DNA from: Prolixibacteraceae bacterium
GTDB taxonomy: Bacteria; Bacteroidota; Bacteroidia; Bacteroidales; Prolixibacteraceae
DNA length: 10,775 nucleotides
Reading direction: 5' to 3'
NCBI GenBank assembly: GCA_016788685.1
Contig: JAEUSS010000653.1
Location: 1 to 10,775, forward strand
The translations under genes were made by a program, and so were the position numbers. Of this stretch, positions 1 to 6,029 are shown one piece after another. Under the pieces are notes generated by a model, which worked only from the letters and a program-made list of their open reading frames with translations, ran no database searches and was not told the DNA's origin. Positions within the stretch are counted from its first letter, which is position 1; each line of letters opens with the position of its first letter.

Positions 1-1264
1 GGCTGTGATGCAGCTCATTACCGATGGAAATCAGAAATTAGTTGTTTTGTCGGCTATGTCAGGCACGACCAACTCGCTGGTTGAAATTGCCAACTACCTT
101 CAGAAGAAGAACAAGGATGCAGCCAGACAAGTTATCAGTCAACTGGAACAGAAGTACTACAAGGTCGTTAAAGATTTATATGCAACCGAGGAAAATAATT
201 AAAAAGGGAAAATACTGATTTCCGGAATCTTCCAAACCATAAAATCTTTCACTTCCGGAGATTTTAACGAAACAGGCGAAAACGCCATTGTGGCTCAGGG
301 AGAGCTGCTCTCTACAGCTCTTTTTACTGAACTGATGCTCGAAAACGGGTACAAAGCCCAATATCTTCCGGCATTGGATTTTATGAAAATCGACAGTGAC
401 AAGACCGCGGATTCTCATTTTATTCAGGAAAACGTAATTAAAGTACTTCAGCAATATGAAACCGCCGACTACTACATCACGCAGGGTTTTATTTGCCGGA
501 ATGCGAATGGCGACATCGACAATCTCCAGCGCGGAGGAAGCGACTATTCGGCAACCCTGATCGGAGCAGCCATTGACGCCGAAGAAGTTGAGATCTGGAC
601 TGACATTGATGGGTTTCATAATAACGACCCCCGCTTTGTAGAAAACACCAAAAAGATTGATCAGCTTTCGTTTGATGAAGCTGCCGAGCTGGCTTATTTC
701 GGTGCGAAAATTCTGCATCCGCAAACGGTACTTCCCGCCAAGTTGCAAAACATTCCCGTCCGTCTGAAAAACACGATGCATCCGAGCGACTCGGGGACGC
801 TGATAACTTCCGAATCAGGAGAAAAAGGCATCAAGGCCGTTGCAGCAAAAGACGGGATCACCGCAATCAAAATCCGCTCGTACCGAATGTTAAACGCATA
901 CGGATTTCTGAAGAATGTATTCGAGATTTTTGAATTCTTCAAAACTCCGATTGACATGATTTCGACTTCGGAAGTTGCGGTTTCACTGACCATCGACAAC
1001 ACCAAGCACCTGGCCGAGATTGTCTCGGAGCTGAAAGAATACGGAGAAGTCGAAGTTGATTCGGATTTGACCATTGCCTGTATTGTAGGCGATTTGATTG
1101 CCGAAGAAACAGGCTTTGCCGCCAATGTTTTCACCGCACTGAAAAACATTCCTATCCGGATGATTTCATACGGAGGAAGCCGGCACAACATCTCGGTACT
1201 CGTAAAAACCGAACTTAAAAAAGAAACCCTTCAGGCGCTGAGCAACAACCTGCTAAACACCTGA
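1..1264 (+). pseudogene. lysC: Aspartate kinase, 5'-partial, interrupted by an in-frame TAA
   Basis: Aspartokinase phosphorylates L-aspartate with ATP, the cytoplasmic entry step to lysine/diaminopimelate, threonine and methionine. The frame is open from base 2 (Ala-Val-Met-Gln...), so the true start and the N-terminal KFGGTS nucleotide motif lie off the left edge. Visible hallmarks are VVLSAMSGTTN near the left end, AQGELLSTALF (about 293-325), NLQRGGSDYSA (about 521-553), WTDIDGFHNNDPR (about 596-634) and YFGAKILHP (about 695-721). Two ACT regulatory domains fill about 840-1260. The 420 visible codons plus about 20 missing ones match the usual monofunctional length of about 440. Codon 67 of the visible part is TAA (200-202). 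The same frame then continues with recognisable kinase sequence (KGKILISGIFQTIKSF) and no further stop, so no net frameshift is needed. Either the gene is a young pseudogene or the base is a sequencing error. A GTG at 290 opens the downstream piece but is unlikely to make a functional enzyme. Confidence 0.9.
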
Positions 1265-1289
1265 CAAGCATTAAAATATCCAAGGTAAA

Positions 1290-1340
1290 AAAAGAGCTGT
1301 TACGTTGTCAATCCTGAACAACCGACAGCTCTTTTCTTTT
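1290..1340 (+). terminator. Rho-independent terminator after lysC
   Basis: An 11-bp perfect stem (1290-1300, AAAAGAGCTGT, with 1325-1335, ACAGCTCTTTT) is followed by more T (TTTTCTTTT, 1332-1340). The loop can extend the stem: GTTG at 1304-1307 pairs with CAAC at 1319-1322, and C1303 with G1324 across a one-base bulge. It begins 26 bases after the lysC stop and closes that transcript. The A-run on its left flank means it could also act on the other strand, though no minus-strand gene arrives here. Confidence 0.85.
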
Positions 1341-1570
1341 CCACAATATTCAGACTCCAACCCGGGAACTCACCACTAGCACCAACACCAAAACACTGAA
1401 ATTAAAACAAATAGCTCCGATTCAACAAAGAATTCTCTCTGATAAAAAATATTCACATCTGAGATCCGACAAAAAAAGCAACGACACATTTCAAACATCA
1501 TACGCCTGACAACGGCTCCCGCGCATATTTATTTTACTCTAAATCAGCATTTTTTTATTTCCAAATAAGG
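1341..1570. other. Intergenic stretch between lysC terminator and csp promoter
   Basis: I see no gene, RNA gene or clear repeat here. The sequence is A/C-rich on the plus strand and becomes strongly AT-rich from about 1525, as expected upstream of a promoter. Together with the terminator and the csp control region it makes the 363-bp gap between lysC and csp. Confidence 0.6.
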
Positions 1571-1596
1571 TTTGAATTGAAAAATATCTATATTTG
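1571..1596 (+). promoter_or_regulatory. csp promoter, Bacteroidetes type (TTTG / TATATTTG)
   Basis: TATATTTG at 1589-1596 is an exact match to the Bacteroidetes -7 consensus TAnnTTTG, which is recognised by the phylum's primary sigma factor. A TTTG at 1571-1574 is a candidate -33 element, but its 14-base spacer is shorter than usual. Transcription would start near 1601-1604, giving an A/U-only leader of about 25 bases with no Shine-Dalgarno sequence. Confidence 0.65.
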
Positions 1597-1612
1597 CAAC
1601 AATATTTCAATT
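1575..1612. repeat. Inverted repeat framing the csp -7 box
   Basis: AATTGAAA at 1575-1582 is the exact reverse complement of TTTCAATT at 1605-1612. Three more pairs (1585-1587 with 1602-1604) can form past a two-base bulge. The dyad is centred at about 1593.5, inside the TATATTTG box at 1589-1596. This is the geometry of an operator that would block the promoter or a structure formed when it melts. The AT-rich background makes chance a serious alternative. Confidence 0.4.
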
Positions 1613-1627
1613 TTTTTATTAATTATT

Positions 1628-1819
1628 ATGAAAACAGGTAAAGTTAAATTTTTCAACGAATCTAAAGGATTCGGTTTTATTAAAGACAGTGAATCTGACA
1701 AAGAATACTTCGTTCACGTTTCAGGTTTGGTTGACCAAATCAGAGAAGACGATGAAGTAACTTACGAACTTCAAGAAGGAAGAAAAGGATTAAACGCGGT
1801 AAATGTTAAACTAGCATAA
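1628..1819 (+). CDS. Cold-shock domain protein, CspA family
   Basis: This is a 63-residue single cold-shock domain (OB fold) that binds single-stranded RNA/DNA and acts as a cytoplasmic RNA chaperone, keeping mRNA unstructured. It opens MKTGKVKFFNESKGFGFI, containing RNP1 (KGFGFI, residues 13-18). The RNP2 position reads EYFVHVSG (26-33), and the protein ends in GRKGLNAVNVKLA, all as in Bacteroidetes Csp proteins. The frame is open further upstream to 1577, but that would add a non-homologous extension lying across the promoter, so ATG 1628 is the start. The gene is monocistronic, between its own promoter and terminator. Codons are A/T-rich and simple, consistent with high expression. Whether it is cold-induced cannot be read from the sequence; the leader is short, unlike the long structured leader of E. 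coli cspA. Confidence 0.96.
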   Translation: MKTGKVKFFNESKGFGFIKDSESDKEYFVHVSGLVDQIREDDEVTYELQEGRKGLNAVNVKLA

Positions 1820-1851
1820 GTAGTCTAATATTTTTTAAGATTTTAAGTTCG

Positions 1852-1883
1852 AAGCCTTGCAATTTTTTGCAGGGCTTTTTTTT
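1852..1883 (+). terminator. Rho-independent terminator after csp
   Basis: An 11-bp stem, 1852-1862 (AAGCCTTGCAA) with 1867-1877 (TTGCAGGGCTT), has one G-T wobble and a TTTT loop. A run of T at 1876-1883 follows. It lies 32 bases after the csp stop and ends just before the convergent MBL gene. On the minus strand the hairpin is followed by CGAACTT rather than a T-run, so it is a poor terminator for that gene. Confidence 0.88.
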
Positions 1884-1900
1884 GGATTATCGCCCGATGA

Positions 1901-2662
1901 TCATCTCAAGCGACACAATTCGCTGAAGGTATGCCTGGAGGTTAAGCGCACATTAAACCGGTCGGTTAAAGACTGAAAACACTCCTCTGCCAGTTCAGGC
2001 CTGTTATTTTCTCCGGAAAGGTGACTTAAAAAAACATGCACCAATTCCGGGCCGGCGTGATCACGAATCAACTCGAAAGCCTGATTGTTGGACAAATGCC
2101 CGACCGAAGACGCCACCCTGTTTTTCAGGTGATACGGATAACTACCGTCCCAAAGCATTTTCTCATCATAATTGGTTTCAATAAACAAAGCATGACATTT
2201 GCGCAAATGCTGAACAACCTTTGAGCAGGCTTCGCCAATGTCAGTGAAAACACCTACATGCCAATCATCGTGTTCAACCCTGAAAGAGCAAGGCTCTGCT
2301 GCATCGTGACGCTTCAGGAAGGGATGAATGACCAATGAACCTAAGGTTACCGGACGATCCGGAGTAAACAACTGAACAAGTTCTGGTTGCTCTCCAAATT
2401 TAAGAGCGTCCAATGTTCGCTGCGTAAACCATGCGGGAACTCCCAAACGCTTACTCAAAACACGTACTCCATGAACATGATCACTATGCTCGTGCGAAAT
2501 AAATATACCGCGGATTTTTTCCGGCTGCAGGCCTGCTTCATCCATCCGAAGCAAAATTTTCTTTGTAGAGATACCGGCATCAACCAAAACCGCATCCCTC
2601 TCATTGCCGATATAATAGCAATTTCCATTACTCCCTGATGCCAATGCACAAAGCTCAATCAT
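1901..2662 (-). CDS. MBL-fold metallo-hydrolase, YycJ/WalJ-like
   Basis: This 253-residue single-domain metallo-beta-lactamase-fold protein has no signal peptide and is predicted cytoplasmic. The opening MIELCALASGSNGNCYYIG is diagnostic of the YycJ/WalJ family. Metal ligands are visible: Asp28 in VLVDAG, the HxHxDH motif as HEHSDH (57-62), HDAAEP (119-124), Asp141 in FTDIG, then ETNYD (162-166), GHLSN (188-192) and LSHLSGENN (212-220). Length and motif order match the family. Related proteins are thought to act on nucleic acids; in Firmicutes walJ sits with the WalRK cell-wall regulon and has been linked to coordinating replication with division. The exact substrate is not established, so no firm reaction is claimed. 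It is the last gene of the parE-parC-aroK set, 75 bp after aroK, with an A/T-rich upstream region and no Shine-Dalgarno. It converges on csp. Confidence 0.9.
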   Translation of the reverse strand: MIELCALASGSNGNCYYIGNERDAVLVDAGISTKKILLRMDEAGLQPEKIRGIFISHEHSDHVHGVRVLSKRLGVPAWFTQRTLDALKFGEQPELVQLFTPDRPVTLGSLVIHPFLKRHDAAEPCSFRVEHDDWHVGVFTDIGEACSKVVQHLRKCHALFIETNYDEKMLWDGSYPYHLKNRVASSVGHLSNNQAFELIRDHAGPELVHVFLSHLSGENNRPELAEECFQSLTDRFNVRLTSRHTFSELCRLR

Positions 2663-2691
2663 TATTTAATATATCTTTTAGTTTTAATTGT

Positions 2692-2714
2692 CCGGCATTG
2701 TTATCTATTGCCGG
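2692..2714. other. Small GC-rich hairpin between aroK and the MBL gene
   Basis: CCGGCA (2692-2697) and TGCCGG (2709-2714) form a perfect 6-bp stem with an 11-base loop. No T-run follows on either strand, so it does not look like an intrinsic terminator. On the minus transcript it would sit just after the aroK stop. It could mark an intercistronic processing or 3'-end-protecting structure, or mean nothing. Confidence 0.3.
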
Positions 2715-2737
2715 GAAAGTCAGAATCCGTTAATCAT

Positions 2738-3244
2738 TCAGGAAACAGATCGGATCAGATCAACTACCTGCCTGACAGGTATTTCATTTCCTCGCAGAAC
2801 ATACCTGGCTCTTTCGTAAAATGGGCGCCGTTTTGCCAGCATTCCCTCTATAAATATTCTCAATTCTTCGGGAGATTTGCCTTTGATGAGCGGACGTTCG
2901 GTTTTGGCGTGCAGAAGCCGTTTTACCAGCGAATCAATTTCCACATCCAAAAAAATACAAAAACCCGAATCATTCATCAGCTCCATATTATCAAAAAAAC
3001 ATGGAGCACCTCCTCCTGTTGCCACAATAACATCATCAAAGCAGGCGACTTCCTCCAACGCCTTTCGTTCTTTCATCCGAAACCCCTCCTCGCCCTCTTC
3101 GGCGAAAATCTGAGGAATCGTCCGGAAAAACTTTTCTTCCAGGAAGTGATCCAGATCAACAAAAGTCAGCTTAAATTCAGAAGCCAGTGCCCGGCCCAAA
3201 GTAGATTTTCCGCAGCCCATAAAACCAATCAGGAATATTCTCAT
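2738..3244 (-). CDS. aroK: Shikimate kinase
   Basis: Shikimate kinase phosphorylates shikimate with ATP to shikimate 3-phosphate, the fifth step of chorismate synthesis, in the cytoplasm. The 168-residue length is normal for a stand-alone enzyme. Walker A is GFMGCGKST (7-15). The Mg/shikimate Asp region is VDLD (29-32), followed by the shikimate-binding Arg56 in GFRMKE, the GGGAPC substrate loop (77-82), the lid arginine in ERPLI (Arg117) and RRPFYERARY (139-148), so the catalytic set is complete. The frame opens four codons earlier at a TTG, but the ATG at 3244 puts the protein start right at the first beta strand (MRIFLIGFMG), as in homologues. It lies 69 bp after parC and 75 bp before the MBL gene on the same strand, so it is probably cotranscribed. 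Its link to topoisomerase IV is positional, not functional. Confidence 0.96.
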   Translation of the reverse strand: MRIFLIGFMGCGKSTLGRALASEFKLTFVDLDHFLEEKFFRTIPQIFAEEGEEGFRMKERKALEEVACFDDVIVATGGGAPCFFDNMELMNDSGFCIFLDVEIDSLVKRLLHAKTERPLIKGKSPEELRIFIEGMLAKRRPFYERARYVLRGNEIPVRQVVDLIRSVS

Positions 3245-3313
3245 AAATTCAGGCAAAATATAGAATCAACAATACACGAACGGACCAAGCATTACTCCGA
3301 CAGGCCGGTCAAA

Positions 3314-5959
3314 TTAAAACTCAAGTGACATCTGATTAGGCTGATCCTCTCCTCCATTGGTTGGTTTATCAAGTCCAAACAACAAATCTTCGATATCAGG
3401 AATTACAATATCGCCTTTTTGCTCTTCCTCCGGATCTTCCTCAACCTCCTCATCAACAATTACAGGTTCGAGTTCGGTGATGGTGCTTATTTCATAAGTA
3501 GACAACCGTTTTCCCTTGGCTTTGTATGATTTTACACCTATAAACTCATCGACATCAATGATTTCTGGTTCACGTCCTTCGTTTTTGCCTCCAAATGCGA
3601 GTTCAAAACGCGGGTGACCAACCCAGGAATAACTTACCAGCCTGTTTTCCGGGAACTCACCGATAAAACCGACCTTCCGGTCATGAATATCCTCAATCTG
3701 GAACCGTTTCACGTAATAGAAGCCCTGCTCGGCATCAAAGTAAACACTTGTGAGAACCTTTTTCGGATTATACTTTTCAATGAGTAAAACTCCGTCATCA
3801 AAATGATTCGACAGATCGAAATTACAAATCAGGTATTCACCAGATTTATAAATAACTAAAATCATATCATCGCCACTAAATTCGCCCAGGAATTTTCCCC
3901 GGTTATCCGAATTCAGCCTCAAAACATCCTCATCAAACCAAATTTTACGTCCACCCAACGTGGATACACCTTTTTCCTTAAGAGCTATTTTATGTATTTC
4001 GAATTTAGTCAGGATGTTGCCCATTGATGCACGCCCTTTGATAGCCAACTCACTAAAATCGACCTCGAAAATGAGTTTTTTAATCCTCGGCTTTGGCTTC
4101 AGCGTAACTCGCAGCACTTCGGCCTCTCCATTCGGGTTCTCGCTGAAATAGAGGATGCGGGAGCCGGGGGTTCCCTGTGTCAGGTCGTATTCTTTATCCC
4201 GGGTCACGCCGGTCACAGCAAAGCGTTTCATATAAATAAAACCGTTTTTGCCATCACGGTAAACCACATTATAAATGGTGCGTTTATCGTTCTTCTTGAA
4301 AACAGCCAGATGCTGAATATTTTTGCCAATAAAGGCTTTTTCTGAAACCTTGGAAACCACATAAGTTCCGTCTTTCCTGAAAACGATCACATCATCCATG
4401 TCCGAACAATCACAAATGTATTCGGCCTTTTTCAATCCGGTACCCATGAAGCCCTCAACCCGGTCGACATAAAGTTTTTCGTTGGCGATCACTACCTTCG
4501 ATGCCACAATATTTTCAAAGTTCCGTATTTCGGTTTTTCTTTCGCGACCTTTTCCGTATTTATTCTTTAACCGTTCAAACCACTCAATCGTAAAAGGAAT
4601 GATGTTTTCGATCTTGTGATTGATTTCTTCAATCTCAGCCTCGATGGCCAACAAATGATCGTTAGCCTTATCGGTATTAAATTTCAGGATTCTTGCCATT
4701 CGAATCTCCATCAGCTTCAGGATATCTTCCCGGGTCACTTCGCGCTTCAGCCTTGGCTTCCATGGCAACAGGCGCAGGTCGATGTGATCAACGGCCTCAT
4801 CCATATTGGCTGAATCTTCAAAACCTTTGTCTTTATAGATGCGTTCTTCAATAAATATTTTTTCGAGCGAAGAAAAGTGCCAGGCCTCTTCCAGTTCGCC
4901 ACGCCTGATTTCGAGTTCCAGTTTCAGCAGCGCAACAGTCTGATCGGTATTGACCCTCAGAATTTCGCTGACACCAACGAACTTGGGCTTATCGTTCTCG
5001 ATAATACAACTGTTGGGAGAAATGGAGACTTCACAGTCAGTAAAAGCAAACAGCGCGTCAATGGTTTTATCTGACGACATCCCGGGAACCAGGTGGATCA
5101 GAATTTCAACCTTGTCCGAAGTATTATCATCAATTTTCCGGATCTTTATTTTGCCTTTATCGTTGGCTTTGATGATGGATTCGATTAATGAAGCTGTTGT
5201 TTTACCAAACGGCAGTTCACTAACAACCAGCGTTTTACTATCCTTCTTTTCAATTTTGGCTCTTACTTTAATTGCTCCTCCTCGGATTCCGTCGTTGTAA
5301 CGCGAAAAGTCGCCCGATCCGCCTGTCGGGAAATCCGGATATAACTCAAAATCCTCATCCCTCAGATACGCGATTGAAGCATCAATCAGTTCGACAAAAT
5401 TGTGCGGAAGAATTTTGCAGGCCAAGCCCACGGCAATCCCCTCAACTCCTTGAGCCAGCAGAAGCGGGAACTTTACCGGAAGCGCAATTGGCTCGCGGTT
5501 ACGCCCGTCGTACGATAATTTCCAGTTGGTTGTTTTGGGATTAAAAACAACGTCCAGCGCAAATTTCGACAACCGGGCTTCGATGTATCGGGGAGCAGCA
5601 GCTCCATCGCCTGTGAGCAGGTTTCCCCAGTTCCCCTGGCAATCAACCAGCAATTCTTTTTGCCCCAACTGAACCAGTGCATCGCCAATGGAAGCATCTC
5701 CGTGCGGGTGATACTGCATGGTCTGTCCAATGATATTGGCCACTTTATTGAAACGGCCGTCATCCATTACGCTCATGGCATGCAGAATACGCCGCTGAAC
5801 AGGTTTCAGTCCGTCTTCCACATAAGGTACCGCACGCTCAAGTATAACATATGAGGCATAATCCAAAAACCACTGCTGGTACATTCCGGACAGATAGATT
5901 ATCCCATCTTTTTTTTCTTCCTTCTGGAATTCTTCTTTATTGATATTTTCTTCAGTCAT
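3314..5959 (-). CDS. parC: DNA topoisomerase IV subunit A
   Basis: The DNA-cleaving subunit of topoisomerase IV forms the A2B2 enzyme with ParE to decatenate sister chromosomes and relax supercoils. It is 881 residues. The breakage-reunion core runs from about 20 to 470: LKPVQRRILHAM (51-62), YHPHGDASIGDAL (83-95), GNWGN (109-113) and catalytic Tyr125 after Arg124 in APRYIE. A coiled-coil stretch follows around 440-500 and then a degenerate beta-pinwheel C-terminal domain. There is no GyrA box (QRRGGKG), and the partner upstream is ParE-like, so I call ParC rather than GyrA. The last 50 or so residues are acidic and look disordered, ending in QMSLEF. The residue matching the quinolone-contact Ser83 of E. 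coli GyrA is Ala89; the Asp87 equivalent (Asp93) is kept. ATG 5959 is chosen over an ATG five codons upstream because AAGGAG lies 5 bases before it. Confidence 0.95.
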   Translation of the reverse strand: MTEENINKEEFQKEEKKDGIIYLSGMYQQWFLDYASYVILERAVPYVEDGLKPVQRRILHAMSVMDDGRFNKVANIIGQTMQYHPHGDASIGDALVQLGQKELLVDCQGNWGNLLTGDGAAAPRYIEARLSKFALDVVFNPKTTNWKLSYDGRNREPIALPVKFPLLLAQGVEGIAVGLACKILPHNFVELIDASIAYLRDEDFELYPDFPTGGSGDFSRYNDGIRGGAIKVRAKIEKKDSKTLVVSELPFGKTTASLIESIIKANDKGKIKIRKIDDNTSDKVEILIHLVPGMSSDKTIDALFAFTDCEVSISPNSCIIENDKPKFVGVSEILRVNTDQTVALLKLELEIRRGELEEAWHFSSLEKIFIEERIYKDKGFEDSANMDEAVDHIDLRLLPWKPRLKREVTREDILKLMEIRMARILKFNTDKANDHLLAIEAEIEEINHKIENIIPFTIEWFERLKNKYGKGRERKTEIRNFENIVASKVVIANEKLYVDRVEGFMGTGLKKAEYICDCSDMDDVIVFRKDGTYVVSKVSEKAFIGKNIQHLAVFKKNDKRTIYNVVYRDGKNGFIYMKRFAVTGVTRDKEYDLTQGTPGSRILYFSENPNGEAEVLRVTLKPKPRIKKLIFEVDFSELAIKGRASMGNILTKFEIHKIALKEKGVSTLGGRKIWFDEDVLRLNSDNRGKFLGEFSGDDMILVIYKSGEYLICNFDLSNHFDDGVLLIEKYNPKKVLTSVYFDAEQGFYYVKRFQIEDIHDRKVGFIGEFPENRLVSYSWVGHPRFELAFGGKNEGREPEIIDVDEFIGVKSYKAKGKRLSTYEISTITELEPVIVDEEVEEDPEEEQKGDIVIPDIEDLLFGLDKPTNGGEDQPNQMSLEF

Positions 5960-5964
5960 TTTTG

Positions 5965-5970
5965 CTCCTT
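5965..5970 (-). promoter_or_regulatory. Strong Shine-Dalgarno AAGGAG before parC
   Basis: On the minus strand AAGGAG (5970 down to 5965) is followed by 5 bases and then the parC ATG at 5959. This fixes the start codon. Such a full match to the anti-Shine-Dalgarno is unusual in Bacteroidota, where most genes start without one. Confidence 0.8.
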
Positions 5971-6029
5971 GCAATCAAATATTGTTGCTGCATTTATCCA
6001 AACGAATTGCGCGGCCGAAAAACCCCGGG

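Noticed and set aside
176..781. Long minus-strand open frame opposite lysC
   Set aside because: It lies wholly antisense to recognised aspartate kinase sequence and shows no domain of its own.
290..1264. A separate gene starting at GTG 290
   Set aside because: It is the downstream half of lysC in the same frame. Conserved kinase sequence continues upstream of 290 to the TAA at 200-202, and the fragment would lack the N-terminal nucleotide-binding part.
1341..1560. Possible tRNA or small RNA in the lysC-csp gap (tRNA-like arm around 1355-1370)
   Set aside because: No cloverleaf could be built around the CCCGGG-containing stretch, and there is no promoter or terminator pair for an RNA gene.
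1577..1627. Upstream start extending the cold-shock protein by 17 residues
   Set aside because: The extension covers the promoter and predicted transcription start, and Csp proteins start at MKTGKVKFF.
2692..2714. Intrinsic terminator between aroK and the MBL gene
   Set aside because: The 6-bp hairpin has no T-run on either strand, so I list it only as a small hairpin of unknown role.
2708..3328. 206-codon plus-strand open frame opposite aroK
   Set aside because: It is antisense to a complete shikimate kinase with all catalytic motifs, and its translation is low-complexity and unlike any family I know.
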